A DNA stretch of 64,000 nucleotides from Kluyveromyces lactis (taxonomy: Eukaryota; Ascomycota; Saccharomycetes; Saccharomycetales; Saccharomycetaceae), in assembly GCF_000002515.2 (NCBI RefSeq), contig NC_006041.1, positions 1,798,001 through 1,862,000 of the forward strand, in the 5' to 3' direction. Shown here piece after piece: positions 1 to 11,000 of the stretch (positions within the stretch are counted from its first letter, which is position 1; each line of letters starts with the position of its first letter). The notes under the pieces were generated by a model. It saw only the letters and a list, made by a program, of their open reading frames with translations. It searched no databases and was not told the origin of the DNA. The position numbers and the translations under genes are program-made.

Positions 1-423
1 GTGACAGACCCTATAGTTCCCCTGAAAGTGTGAGACCTTGTCCTTATGTTCATCGGTCCATTGAGCAGCAAGTTCTTCTAAAATATTGTCTAGCGGAGTA
101 GCTTCTGCGATCAAATAAAGACCATGGGATAGCTTTGATAGAGTAAGATACAACGAAGTCGGCCAAGGTCTCAAAAGGTTCAAAAATTCCGTTAGTACGC
201 GCTTATTCTCCTTTGCACCTAACCAATTCGCATACTGTGTATATTCCAAGGGCCGGTAAGTCTGTTTCAGCATCTGGTCAGCCGTTTGTAGATCTGCATC
301 GTTAATAAACGCATGGATATTCGTCATCTTCGGAGATTCCACTATTGGTGGATCGGACTGTTCATTGCCTACCATCAATCTGTTATGATTCTGGTTCTTA
401 TTAGGAGTTATAAACGCACCCAT
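1..423 (-). CDS. YEL1: Arf guanine-nucleotide exchange factor Yel1, N-terminal part (runs off left edge)
   Basis: The minus strand is open for 141 codons from an ATG at 423 to the window edge, with an in-frame stop just upstream of that ATG. After about 32 low-complexity residues comes a segment resembling the start of the Sec7 domain of S. cerevisiae Yel1: YTQYANWLGAKEN, then VLTEFLNLL and LYLIAEATPLDNILEEL, close to YKEYANFLG, VLTEFVKLL and IYFIAEAQNIDRILE there. Yel1 activates Arf3 at the bud tip and plasma membrane. It is the neighbour of SKT5 in S. cerevisiae (YBL060W/YBL061C, divergent), and the same orientation holds here apart from the intervening RAD51. Two later in-frame ATGs (codons 17 and 33) are alternative starts. 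The catalytic glutamate region and the PH domain lie outside the window. Confidence 0.85.
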   Translation of the reverse strand, partial: MGAFITPNKNQNHNRLMVGNEQSDPPIVESPKMTNIHAFINDADLQTADQMLKQTYRPLEYTQYANWLGAKENKRVLTEFLNLLRPWPTSLYLTLSKLSHGLYLIAEATPLDNILEELAAQWTDEHKDKVSHFQGNYRVCH

Positions 424-1330
424 CGATGGCAATTATGGCAATTTTCTGTATGTGATTCTATCCCTACACTATGTATAATCCTCTGCTTAAAGCCCTTTGA
501 CATACGCAAAACACCTTTCAATTCTTCTCTATCCAAGGTAGAAGCCAAGGTTCAAGCGGTCAGCGAAGAATTCAAGGATTCCCCCACAAAAAAATATCCG
601 AGACAGAAAGGCTGAACTTATTAATAAGACGTTCTTGAGAACTTGGCGATCAAATCTATCGCTGTTTAATAGTGCCTGATGTAACGGTTGGCCATTTTAA
701 AATTCCTTTTAAGATTTCATTTTGGCAACAATTTCGATATTTCTTTTCATATTATTGCCTAATTCTGATATAAAAGTAAAGCCGCTAAGAAAAGCCGCTA
801 AGGAAAGACGCAGTGAGACAAAGATCAACATCTATTGTACATGATAACACTGCAAGTAATATGGCTTTCTACAAACATATATGGCTCACTACTTTATATT
901 TATCAGTACTATGTAGAAAAGATGGAAGACAGAACAAGCAATGCACTGCATGTGTTACACTTAAACCTTTCGAACTCAGTTCCGGTGATGGTCATGATGG
1001 GGAGGACCATGATGAGATAATCTTTCTTGATCCACCACCCACCGCAATATGACATGTGACTGAAGAGTCACGTGCCATGTAAATAAACACTCTTCAGGGA
1101 CTGTTTACCATTTTAATTTGTTTTGGTTTGAAATTTGAATAAAAAAAACAAAACACCAAAACACGAAAAAGGCTATATAATTTAATTATTAATTACATTA
1201 CATGAGACATCATTAATCAATTACGTTCACTTTTCTTGGGAGAAGCAGTTTTCTATCCTAGTTGTGAAAGGGTATTGTAGTGGTTATAAGGTCGCTTGAA
1301 CCAGGCTAAATTGACTCCACAGAATTAGAA
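424..1330. other. Divergent promoter region YEL1-RAD51
   Basis: No supportable gene lies here; the short plus frames at 813-1052 look random. The spacer holds a CACGTG box at 1069-1074 (Cbf1-type), a CACGAAA box at 1162-1168 (consensus Swi4/Swi6 cell-cycle box) and a TATATAA element at 1174-1180, about 150 bp before the RAD51 ATG. An A-rich stretch at about 1140-1170 precedes the TATA. Confidence 0.6.
1162..1180 (+). promoter_or_regulatory. Candidate SCB box and TATA element of RAD51
   Basis: CACGAAA at 1162-1168 matches the Swi4/Swi6 cell-cycle box, and TATATAA follows at 1174-1180. S. cerevisiae RAD51 is induced at G1/S through MluI boxes (ACGCGT). I saw no ACGCGT in this spacer, so the CACGAAA box is the only G1/S-like element visible. 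A 7-bp match can arise by chance. Confidence 0.4.
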
Positions 1331-2440
1331 ATGTCACAGGTGGAAGAAGTTCAGACTACTCAGGGCCATTCTCAGTTGATGGTCTCACGAACCGAAGAAC
1401 AGATGGAAGATGTTCAGCAAAGAATTCAGGAAACGGATTTTATGGCTGAAGAAGACGATGTGGCTCTAGCCGCCTTTGTCCCAATAGAGAAATTGCAGGT
1501 GAACGGTATCACTTCTGGTGATATCAAGAAACTAAGAGAAAGTGGGTTACACACAGCGGAGGCGGTGGCATATGCCCCCAGAAAAGATTTAATGGAGATT
1601 AAAGGTATATCAGAGGCTAAAGCTGATAAGTTACTCGCTGAAGCGTCGAGACTAGTGCCTATGGGTTTTGTCACTGCGGCTGATTTTCATTTGCGTAGAA
1701 ACGAAATGATCTGTTTAACTACTGGATCGAAAAATCTTGATACTCTACTTGGCGGAGGGATAGAAACCGGATCTATCACTGAACTGTTTGGTGAGTTTAG
1801 AACTGGTAAATCGCAACTTTGCCATACATTGGCTGTCACATGCCAGATACCTTTGGATATGGGAGGCGGTGAAGGCAAGTGTTTGTACATTGATACGGAG
1901 GGTACATTCAGACCGATTAGGTTGGTTTCGATTGCGCAGAGGTTCGGTTTGGACCCTGACGATGCTTTAAATAACGTTGCATATGCAAGAGCTTATAACG
2001 CAGACCATCAATTGAAATTGTTGGACGCAGCTGCACAGATGATGAGTGAGTCAAGATTTTCGCTGATTATTGTCGATTCTATTATGGCATTGTACAGAAC
2101 CGACTTCTCGGGACGTGGTGAGTTAAGTGCAAGACAGATGCACCTTGCCAAGTTCATGAGATCATTACAAAGACTAGCTGATCAGTTTGGTGTCGCAGCG
2201 GTAGTGACAAATCAGGTTGTGGCCCAAGTTGACGGAGGAATGATGTTTAACCCTGATCCAAAAAAACCGATTGGTGGTAATATCATGGCTCATTCCTCCA
2301 CTACTCGTCTTGGATTCAAGAAGGGGAAAGGTCCACAGAGATACTGTAAAGTGGTAGACTCACCATGTTTGCCTGAAGCAGAATGTGTGTTTGCGATCTA
2401 CGAGGATGGTATCGGAGATCCAAGGGAAGACGATGATTGA
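1331..2440 (+). CDS. RAD51: Rad51 recombinase (RecA/Rad51 family)
   Basis: 369 residues. Rad51 forms the ATP-dependent nucleoprotein filament that carries out homology search and strand exchange in double-strand-break repair and meiosis. The order is: an acidic/Gln-rich N-terminus; a helix-hairpin-helix DNA-binding domain at about 50-110; the FVTA polymerisation motif at 113-116; Walker A GEFRTGKS at 154-161 with Lys160; Walker B LIIVD at 245-249; and the L2/ATP-cap region with [10 protein letters not shown] near 320-329. It is shorter at the N-terminus than S. cerevisiae Rad51 (400 residues), but the core is complete. The ATG is the first in frame. Its neighbours YEL1 and SKT5 match the reconstructed ancestral order; in S. 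cerevisiae RAD51 is YER095W. Confidence 0.97.
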   Translation: MSQVEEVQTTQGHSQLMVSRTEEQMEDVQQRIQETDFMAEEDDVALAAFVPIEKLQVNGITSGDIKKLRESGLHTAEAVAYAPRKDLMEIKGISEAKADKLLAEASRLVPMGFVTAADFHLRRNEMICLTTGSKNLDTLLGGGIETGSITELFGEFRTGKSQLCHTLAVTCQIPLDMGGGEGKCLYIDTEGTFRPIRLVSIAQRFGLDPDDALNNVAYARAYNADHQLKLLDAAAQMMSESRFSLIIVDSIMALYRTDFSGRGELSARQMHLAKFMRSLQRLADQFGVAAVVTNQVVAQVDGGMMFNPDPKKPIGGNIMAHSSTTRLGFKKGKGPQRYCKVVDSPCLPEAECVFAIYEDGIGDPREDDD

Positions 2441-3105
2441 TCTGATTCTCTTTACCTGGTTATTCATAACACCAAAAAAAAAAGAATAAAAAGAAAAATC
2501 CACATTTTTAATATAGCATTCAATTTCCTACGTTGCTAGTAAAACCCCACTGCGTATCTATCTTCTCATTTATTTGTTCATATCATTCGTGTTATAAATA
2601 GTCCATAGGGCACGTTATTCTATATGTATATTCATGCAAACCCTCTCTAGTTGTTAAATGCTCGCATAAAACGCATATAATTCCCTCAGCGAAAAGGGAC
2701 GACTATCCTTTCATTTAAGGGACTTGCATATCATAGCTACAAACACTTCTCCATGTCAGTGTGCTATTAATAGGCTTGACTTCTTTTAATATTCTTTACC
2801 TCATCACACCGGAATTCCGAACGTCAACAATCTGAAGCGAAATTTTTGGAAATTTCACCATTTCCACATATAGACAAGAAAGAGTAATTTTGCATTTCTA
2901 TATAAAACACGTTAACTTTGTAAAACAAAGGTTTGCGAGAGAACATATTCTGGCAAGAAACAGGAGGGACAGAGCGGAGAAGCGTGCTACCGATATATTA
3001 GACTTGTCACTAGGCACTCTGTTATTTGGGGTTTTAAGTACGACTCTTTTTTGATAATTTTTTTGACCGATTCTCGTGATATAATTGATAAATCGAACGT
3101 TACAA
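2441..3105. other. Spacer RAD51-SKT5
   Basis: AT-rich spacer carrying the RAD51 3' end and the SKT5 promoter. I see no RNA gene, repeat or clear factor site beyond A/T tracts. Confidence 0.5.
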
Positions 3106-5187
3106 ATGGCAGCATCAGCCTCGCATGTCCATCCATACGCACAGCATTTAGCTGAACTGAATCCTATGGTGGTTGACATCCCTGAACTTGAAGTTAGTGG
3201 TAATGTTTCTTCTGCTGACTTTAAAGCCGATGATGAGGAACCTAGGGCTTTGTCCGGTTTGAGCTCGCCTAGTTTTACAGTAACCGGAGAAAAGTACGCG
3301 AATTTACGTTCAAATAATAACACACCTCCAAATGAGACACCTGAGTATATCAGGAAACATAAGAGATCTGAATCGAGCAATGGGAATATGTCTGTGAATT
3401 CTATACCTTCTAGCGGTTCTAGAGGCTCAGATAGACGGGTAAAGTCCGTTGTTTCTTTTAGTTCAAATGCGGAGAATCCGAACAGAAGATCAAGATCCGT
3501 AGATCTTTCACATTTATACCTCGGTGGTGAAAGGGACATACGATTCACGTCCACGAATGAACTTGTGGCAGATGAGTCTCACAAGAGAATTAGCACATAT
3601 TTAGGTAATGATTCGGCTGCCTCGTTACTATCTCGTCAGAAAACCATCGAAATGTACAAACAAAATGTTAAGAAATCGAAGAACCCGGATGTCTTGTTCC
3701 AGTACAGTCAGTACATGTTACAAACTGCATTAACTATGAACCCCACCGAATTTGATGACAAAAAAAATGAAGACGGGTTAACCGTGGAAGAGCAGAGACA
3801 GCAATTCTTGAAAGAAGCATTACATTATCTTAAGAAATTGAGCGTTAAAGGTTACAAAGATGCACAATATTTACTCGCAGATTCTTACTCTAGTGGTGTC
3901 TTTGGGAAAGTGAATCAAAAAGAAGCATTCTCTCTTTTCCAAGCATCTGCAAAACATGGGCACGTCGAAGCAGCTTATAGAACATCGGTATGTTTTGAGG
4001 AAGGGATAGGTACTACCAGGGATTCTCGTAAGTGCATCGAATTTTTGAAGTTTGCTGCATCCAGAAACCATCCAGCTGCCATGTTTAAACTTGGGGTGTA
4101 CGCATTTTACGCTAAGATGGGTCTTTCAGACGATCTCAATACGAAGAAGAACGGTTTGAAATGGTTGTCTCGTGCGGCTGCAAAAGCCAACAGGTTGACT
4201 TGTGCGGCTCCGTATGAGATGGCGAAGATTTATGACACTGGTTTCCTTGATATCTTGATTGCCGATAGAAAATATGCTATGGAACTTTACATACAAGCCG
4301 CATCATTGGGACATACGCCATCTGCGACTCATTTGGGGAGAATATACGAAGTTGGTAACGAAGTAGTTCCACAGGATACACTTCTTAGTGTAAATTATTA
4401 TACAATTGCATCACACGGTGGGGATCCAGAGGCTATGATGGGGTTATGTGCATGGTATCTAATCGGAGCTAAGCCTGCGTTTGTTGCCGATGACAATGAA
4501 GCATTTGAATGGGCGCTGAGGGCGGCCAAGTTAGGTTATCCGAAGGCTCAATTCACAGTTGGATATTTCTATGAAAAGGGGAAAGGATGTGAACCAAACA
4601 CTGAAAATGCTATGAAATGGTATCAGTTAGCTGCTGATAACAAGGATCCGAGAGCCTTGAACAAACTGAAGATTAAAGATCGTTCCTCAAGAAAGTCGAA
4701 GAGTTTAAGTACATTTAATTTCAATTTCTTACTGGACAACAATGAAGAAAAGGGTAAAAGAAAATCGTTCCATCTGAATTTGGACCAAGATGATAAGCCG
4801 GGAACTTTTGTTGATATGGAGCAAAATCTGACGGATCCATCTAAGAAAAATAAGCGGAACAATTCGATACCCGTTGAACAACTGCAGCATCCACAACAAG
4901 AAACCCCAAGCACATTGTCTGCTTCACTACAAAAGCAGTCTGCGATGGAACATCAGAATACCCTGTCAGCTAGTGGTCAGAAGAGCTTACATGACCAGGA
5001 TGTAGAAAAGACACCTAATTTAAGATCTCTTTCTGACCCCAAATTGGACAAGATCTCCATTCCTCAAACTAAACCAGCTCTTGGAGAAAATGAAAAGAAC
5101 GGCATCGATTCAATTAAGAAGAACTTAAAGAGCAAGAGTAAACGTAAGAATGGGGAAAAGACCAAGAAAGGTTGCGTGATTATGTGA
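3106..5187 (+). CDS. SKT5: Chitin synthase III activator Skt5/Chs4 (SHC1 paralogue group), Sel1 repeats, CaaX tail
   Basis: 693 residues from the ATG at 3106; the frame opens seven codons earlier only with TTG. The protein activates chitin synthase Chs3 and anchors it at the bud neck through Bni4. It has a disordered Ser-rich N-terminus (about 1-170, with a VHPYAQHLAEL motif typical of the family), a run of Sel1-like repeats at about 240-525 (recurring A..LG..Y..G.G units), a basic Ser/Asn-rich tail, and a C-terminal CVIM. That is a CaaX box expected to be prenylated, as in S. cerevisiae Skt5. Length matches Skt5 (696) better than the sporulation paralogue Shc1 (512). A pre-duplication genome has one gene representing both YBL061C and YER096W. 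Confidence 0.93.
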   Translation: MAASASHVHPYAQHLAELNPMVVDIPELEVSGNVSSADFKADDEEPRALSGLSSPSFTVTGEKYANLRSNNNTPPNETPEYIRKHKRSESSNGNMSVNSIPSSGSRGSDRRVKSVVSFSSNAENPNRRSRSVDLSHLYLGGERDIRFTSTNELVADESHKRISTYLGNDSAASLLSRQKTIEMYKQNVKKSKNPDVLFQYSQYMLQTALTMNPTEFDDKKNEDGLTVEEQRQQFLKEALHYLKKLSVKGYKDAQYLLADSYSSGVFGKVNQKEAFSLFQASAKHGHVEAAYRTSVCFEEGIGTTRDSRKCIEFLKFAASRNHPAAMFKLGVYAFYAKMGLSDDLNTKKNGLKWLSRAAAKANRLTCAAPYEMAKIYDTGFLDILIADRKYAMELYIQAASLGHTPSATHLGRIYEVGNEVVPQDTLLSVNYYTIASHGGDPEAMMGLCAWYLIGAKPAFVADDNEAFEWALRAAKLGYPKAQFTVGYFYEKGKGCEPNTENAMKWYQLAADNKDPRALNKLKIKDRSSRKSKSLSTFNFNFLLDNNEEKGKRKSFHLNLDQDDKPGTFVDMEQNLTDPSKKNKRNNSIPVEQLQHPQQETPSTLSASLQKQSAMEHQNTLSASGQKSLHDQDVEKTPNLRSLSDPKLDKISIPQTKPALGENEKNGIDSIKKNLKSKSKRKNGEKTKKGCVIM

Positions 5188-5790
5188 GCTAAGTAGAAAT
5201 AGGGAAACTATCTACAAGCAACTGCATGTTTTTCTCAGTTTATTCTTAGAACTTATAGACCTCGGCCATCTCAATGTATAAATCATTGTATTTAAAATCT
5301 GGATATCAGTAAAATAGTTCGGAAAATGCATATACATCATTATTAGTATATCTTAATGGCAAAGAAATGACAATGGTTCATTTATTCTTCAAAGCATAAT
5401 ATGTTCTTTTCAATGTTTAAAGTCAACTCAAGGCAAGAAAAGATTAAACTTCTAGTTAAACATTGAAAGACCAAGAGGTAAATCTTACTGTCATCAAGGC
5501 CAAATCACGTGATCGTAAATCTTGGCCTTTTTTTCATGTCTTCAATTTTCAGCAAAACATACTGCATTTACCGTGAAATAGATTTGTAAAGAAACAGAAA
5601 ATCGTCCAGTATATGGGGAGCCACAGTTAATACATTGCAACAACATTTACACCATATATAAGGGGAAGAAGTTCTTACTAACAAAGTTATACCATTGATA
5701 GTTCTCCAACTTTTTAATTGAACAACTTTCATCGATTATAGCGACATATTAGACCTGCCAACTCACGTAGTCAGATAAACACACTTCAAG
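5188..5790. promoter_or_regulatory. PRX1 upstream region with Cbf1, STRE, TATA and Yap1-type sites
   Basis: The spacer carries ATCACGTGAT at 5504-5513 (Cbf1-type palindrome), TATATAA at 5655-5661, AGGGG at 5661-5665 (stress response element, overlapping the TATA) and TTACTAA at 5675-5681 (Yap1 consensus), about 110 bp before the PRX1 ATG. The same bases read TACTAAC, but there is no 5' splice site at a sensible distance and a TATA lies just upstream, so I take it as a possible factor site and not a branch point. Confidence 0.45.
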
Positions 5791-6540
5791 ATGATGTTCC
5801 AACGTGCTTTGCTTCAAACAAAGAGTTCTGTATTGCGCCAGCAACCTCTCAGAACTTCTGTTAGATTCATCAGAACTTTCAAGCAAGAAGACCAACCAAG
5901 ATTGAGAATCAACTCTGTTGCTCCAAATTTCACAGCTGATACTACTGCGGGTAAGGTCAATTTCCATGAATACATTGGGAACTCGTGGGCTGTTCTTTTC
6001 TCTCACCCAGCTGATTTCACCCCAGTGTGCACAACTGAATTGGGTGCCTTTGCCAAGTTGAAGCCAGAATTCGACCAAAGAAACGTGAAGTTGATTGGTC
6101 TATCTGCTGAAGGTATAGAATCCCATCAAAAATGGATCAAGGACATTGAAGAAGTGTCTCAATTAGACAAGTTCACTTTCCCAATCATCGCTGATGTTGA
6201 CAGAGAAGTATCTTTCCTATACGATATGGTCGACGAAGAAGGTTTCAAGAATTTGAACAATGGAATCGTTGCTACCATCAGATCCGTATACATCATCGAT
6301 CCATCAAAGAAGATCAGATTGATTATCACTTACCCAGCCTCTGTCGGTAGAAACTCCTCCGAAGTGTTGAGAGTCATTGACGCCTTGCAAAAGGGTGACT
6401 CCAAGGGTGTTGTCACTCCAATTGACTGGCAACCAGGTCAAGATGTCATCATCCCACCAACTGTGTCCGATGCTGATGCGTCCAAGAAGTTCGGTGATTT
6501 CAAGACTATTAAACCATACTTGAGATTCACCAAGGCATAA
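5791..6540 (+). CDS. PRX1: Mitochondrial 1-Cys peroxiredoxin
   Basis: 249 residues. Thiol peroxidase of the Prx6/1-Cys class that reduces hydroperoxides in the mitochondrial matrix. The first 30 or so residues are rich in Arg/Ser/Gln and lack acidic residues, as expected of a matrix-targeting presequence. The peroxidatic centre is HPADFTPVCTTELG with Cys80, and the C-terminal Prx6-type extension is complete (PGQDVIIPPTVSD). Two ATGs in tandem begin the frame. Length is close to S. cerevisiae Prx1 (261). It follows SKT5 as in S. cerevisiae (YBL064C near YBL061C). Codon use is biased toward abundant tRNAs, suggesting high expression. Confidence 0.95.
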   Translation: MMFQRALLQTKSSVLRQQPLRTSVRFIRTFKQEDQPRLRINSVAPNFTADTTAGKVNFHEYIGNSWAVLFSHPADFTPVCTTELGAFAKLKPEFDQRNVKLIGLSAEGIESHQKWIKDIEEVSQLDKFTFPIIADVDREVSFLYDMVDEEGFKNLNNGIVATIRSVYIIDPSKKIRLIITYPASVGRNSSEVLRVIDALQKGDSKGVVTPIDWQPGQDVIIPPTVSDADASKKFGDFKTIKPYLRFTKA

Positions 6541-8004
6541 GTTATAATTTCAAACCGTTATGTCCCCTATATACACTTCAATTAGACATGAGGATGAGGT
6601 AAATAAACTGTCAGAAGAAGAGCTGACCCAGCTAGAATTCGGTTGCAGACCATTGCTTACTCATGATTCCGGAGATGTTATTTTATCATTATATACGAAC
6701 AATATTCTAACCACATACCTAAATTCCGGCCTGCAAACCTGCTTAACAGAAGCACTATTCCAACTGTGCTGGGAACGGGACTGAAGAGTCGAGAAACCTA
6801 TTTGTCTCACAAAGACACTCACAAAAATAATTGTCCTACCCGTTTGGCTGCTACCTTTATTTAGCTTTTTACCCTTAAGAACGCCTTTTCTCGGACCTTT
6901 GACCTTCGAGAATAATACTCACATTCATTTCAATAAAGCAATTAGTTATTAAATTATAAAGTGATCTACTCCGCACAAAGGTACAATAAGATGTACAATT
7001 GAGATACATGGCGGAATGTAACAGAACGTAAAGTAAGGGTGCCGGTCTCTTGACCATGAACGTTACAAACGCAAAAAAATGAGTCGCATCTCTTTTCAGT
7101 TTTTAAAATCCGAGGCGAATCTTTCTATATAACACGGGCTAAATTTCAAGGAAAGACAGGAATGTTTTTAGTCTATATATCTAGGCAGAATGGGAACAGC
7201 GGCAATCTACAACAGTTAGTACAGCTATCTTAGCATATTGAGTATCCACCGAGGGCTACCACTAAGAATCGTGGTTGTTTCACCTTATTTCTGCCCACAT
7301 CGCTGGAACTTCTTATTTTCTCCTGCCAGCCTTTGTTGCACACTGTTTTCTATATACAGTGATACAATCGGTATTGATATTGAAATCGACATTGATTGTT
7401 TGGCTTTTTTTATTTTTTTTCGGATTTAACTTGAAGAATATCTCTCCAGAGAGAAACAGTTGGTCAGCTGAAAGACTGAATCATTTATACTAGTCGATTA
7501 GACTATATACCGTGTGTCCAAGTTTTGTTGTCAGCGCTTTAACTGCCATACCTTTCTTTTGTTTCTGCTTTGTGCGAGATTTTAATTTTACATTAAGTTA
7601 GTACCAAATTTTTGGCCAAAAAAAAAATAAAATTCAAAGAAACGATTTAAAGTAGAAAACTTGGGAAAGAAGAAAAAGCTGACGCTGGGAATATAATTTG
7701 AAGAGGTTTGTTTCATCACTCTACAGCTGTCATTTTCATTATTTTTGTTGATTTCCCCATACAGATACTGTTTGCCAACTGTTATTTTGATATTTAACTT
7801 TTGTTCAACTAATACCCTTTTCTTCCTTCAAGTTGATTAAAATTTCGGTTTTGGCACATTTGAATGATTAGCAGTGGATATACTTCAAAAACGTTCAAAC
7901 AAAGCTCAAACAGATCAGGAAATATTATCGGAAGCGACTATAGATAGAATTTAACAAGGCTCGCACTTTTCATCGTTTGCAATCGAAATATCAATTCTTT
8001 CATA
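6541..8004. other. Long spacer PRX1-SEF1
   Basis: About 1.46 kb without a convincing gene. A 74-codon frame at 6560-6784 has no recognisable family and is probably chance. TATATAA occurs at 7126-7132, almost 900 bp before the SEF1 ATG, and short upstream frames (for example the overlapping frames within 7238-7493) follow it. This may be a long regulated 5' leader of SEF1 or a separate non-coding transcript. No TACTAAC branch point was seen. Confidence 0.5.
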
Positions 8005-11000
8005 ATGGGTGATCCAGTGTCTTCAAAGAGGAAATCCTCTGTGTCCGATGCTGTTTCTACAAGTAAGAGGCAACACCAGCAGGTTAAAGTAGAAGACGTG
8101 AATGTTCCACTGTCATCGCGAGAACATTCACCAGGGCCTCAATTGCATACGCAACAGAGTTATTATGGCAATGGTACTGACGGAGCGAGCGAAAGTGCAC
8201 TTACACAGTCACGAAACAATAATGGGGCGACTTCAGTGGTTGCTATCTCGGATGCTACGCAAAATGGGGAAGATAGCAGCAATATCAGTAATAATAGTAA
8301 TGCCGTGTCGAAAGGTAAAGCAGTTGTCAACGCTGGTCATAGACCGGTGACGTCGTGTACGCACTGTAGACAACACAAGATCAAATGTAACGCTTCAGAG
8401 AAGTTTCCTGCACCTTGTTCGAGATGTGAGAGAATGGGGTTGCACTGTGAGATCGATCCACAGTTCAGACCGAAGAAGGGTTCTCAGCTACAAAGTTTGA
8501 GAAATGACGTCGATGAATTGAAAGTTAAGATCGAGTATTTGACCAGAAATGAAAGTTTGATCGCCAAGGCTCTAAAACAAAGCAATATAGGACAGAATTT
8601 GTTGCAAGCTATCAAATCTGTTGATTTTTCATACAGGGTAGCAGGGCCGACTCAGGGTCAAGTAGCGAAGAATAAGATTTCAGTACAAACCTACCTTACG
8701 AATGAACCACAGTTACTACAAGACTCTCAAACCACAACTACAAATCCAACCACGTCCTCAAATTCCAAAGTGGTTACACCCACAGGATCTGATCATTCTC
8801 CTGCCAGTCATAATGGTGGCAGTCTAAGCAGCGGTAAACCGCAGTTGTTGAATGATTCAGTACCTGCAAATACTAAAGACCGTCTCCCTCCAGTTTTGCA
8901 GATCGCTCTGAAACGCCTAAGTCAACAAATTTCTTCCAGTTCACCTCAGAATAGTAGTCCAACAACTACGGGTCATTCACCTGCTAATGATCTTTCTTCA
9001 AGCAAACAACATGTTGTTGCAACGACTAATGCAATGCCGTTGTTGCCATCTCCTCACGCTAATATCGACGAGTTTGTCTTGGGTGATGTCCACATTTCTA
9101 TTGAAAAAGCCACTGAGTTACACAACATTTTTGTCGCCAGATTTTTACCATACTTTCCCATAATGCAATCAAATTCGGCAACTGAGCTATATTCTCAGTC
9201 GCAGCTTCTATTCTGGACGGTGATATTAACAGCCTCATTATCAGACCCTGAACCAACGTTGTACAATAAACTTTCTTCACTAATAAAACAACTCGCCATT
9301 GAGACTTGCTGGATCAGAACGCCAAGATCAACTCACATCTCACAAGCATTGTTAATACTCTGTAACTGGCCTTTACCAAACCAAAAGGTTTTGGATGATT
9401 GCTCATACAGATTCGTTGGGTTAGCAAAATCTCTATCATTTCAATTGGGCTTACACCGTGGTAAGTTCATGACAGAGTTTACCAGAACTCAAACATCATT
9501 GCCCGAGGCCGAAAAGTGGAGAACAAGAACATGGTTAGGTATATTTTTCGCTGAACAATTGTGGGCCAGTATATTAGGTCTACCACCGACCTCACAGACC
9601 GACTACTTGATTGAGAAGGCAAGACTAGGTGATGACGGTGAGCTACCGCCGATTTTAAGAAAGCTAATCTGTCTAGCTAACTTTCAAGGTAAACTCTGCA
9701 ATGTAATGGGTACAAGTGTTGTTTCTCCTGATGGCTTGATGGATGCCAGGGAGCGTGCCGGTTCTCTAGCTATCTTGGAAAGAGAGTTAGAAAGACTTGA
9801 CGTAAAATTGAAGTTCCAAGAGGACGCTGCCGTCGAAATTTACTTTTTATACATCAAGTTAATGATCTGCTGCTTTGCTTTCCTCCCAGAGACTCCAACT
9901 GAAGATCAGACGAAGTATGTCACAGAAGCATATTTATGTGCAACCAAGATAATCACCTTATTGACGAAGTTACTTGAAACTCAGCAACTAATCGAGCTTC
10001 CAATTTATATCAGACACAGTGCAACTTATTCTGCTCTCATATTATTCAAACTATATCTAACTCCACTTCTCTTGGACAAGTATGTGGATTCCGCCCGTCA
10101 ATCTATTGTCACGGTGCACAGGTTATACAGGAATCAACTGACGGCTTGGGCCGCCAGTGTTGAGAATGACATCTCTCGTACTGCTAGTGTTTTGGAAAAA
10201 CTCAACTTTGTTTTAGTCACTCATCCGGAAGTATTCATAGAAGAGGAGGGTATAATTTCAAGAATGAGATCACATTTGACAGGTACTTTATTCTATGATT
10301 TGGTTTGGTGCGTTCATGAGGCCAGAAGAAGACAGATGGATCCAAACTATGATGCTGAAGCTGCTAAGCGGAACAAAGAAAAATGGTTCAAGAACAGAAG
10401 AAAGTTATATCCATTGCCATTTTATAATCAAATTTCTAAAGAGGACTTTGAGACTATTACTCAAACTACGCCCGGTGGGACTACTGTTACAACATTGGTT
10501 CCAACTAAGAGTGCTATCAAGCAAGCTAAGCAGCTAGCACAATCACAAGGAGACCAAAATGGCCCAGTCACTCATATTAATGGTATTCCGTTATCTATGC
10601 TTGACGAGACCGGTAGTGTCAACATTGAAGGATTATTGGCCAATGCAAACCTCAACCTTTCAAATGAACACAGTACTGTATTGGCTTCTTCTTCTTCTAC
10701 TGCTACTAGGTTAAATGCAGATAACCCAACAACTGATACCAACAAGTTCAATGTTCAAACCGTGTTCACTCATAATATCAAAAAATCTTCAAAAAGCAGC
10801 GATACACCTACGAACAAACCTAAATTCAATTCAACTTCTAGCATTCCCACAGCTACACCAACTTCTGAGCAACGTGCAGCTCATAATACCAAAACTTCTG
10901 CAAGCATTTTGACTGGTGATCCAAACTCTCTTTTCTCTATGAACAATTCATTGCAAGCGAACATCCAACTCAACAAGACGCTTTCGGCTGATTCTAATGG

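Noticed and set aside
813-1052. 79-codon frame between YEL1 and RAD51
   Set aside because: Overlaps another random frame, has no motif, and lies in the divergent promoter region.
5504-5513. Possible centromere element CDEI (ATCACGTGAT, here and in several other spacers)
   Set aside because: No CDEIII-like TTCCGAA motif lies at the right distance across a very AT-rich CDEII at any of these sites; they fit Cbf1 promoter sites.
5676-5682. TACTAAC branch-point match upstream of PRX1
   Set aside because: A TATA box lies only about 20 bases upstream and no GTATGT/GTAAGT donor is suitably placed, so an intron is unlikely; the bases also form a Yap1 consensus.
6560-6784. 74-codon frame right after PRX1
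   Set aside because: No recognisable motif, ordinary length for chance in this composition, and no syntenic counterpart I know of.
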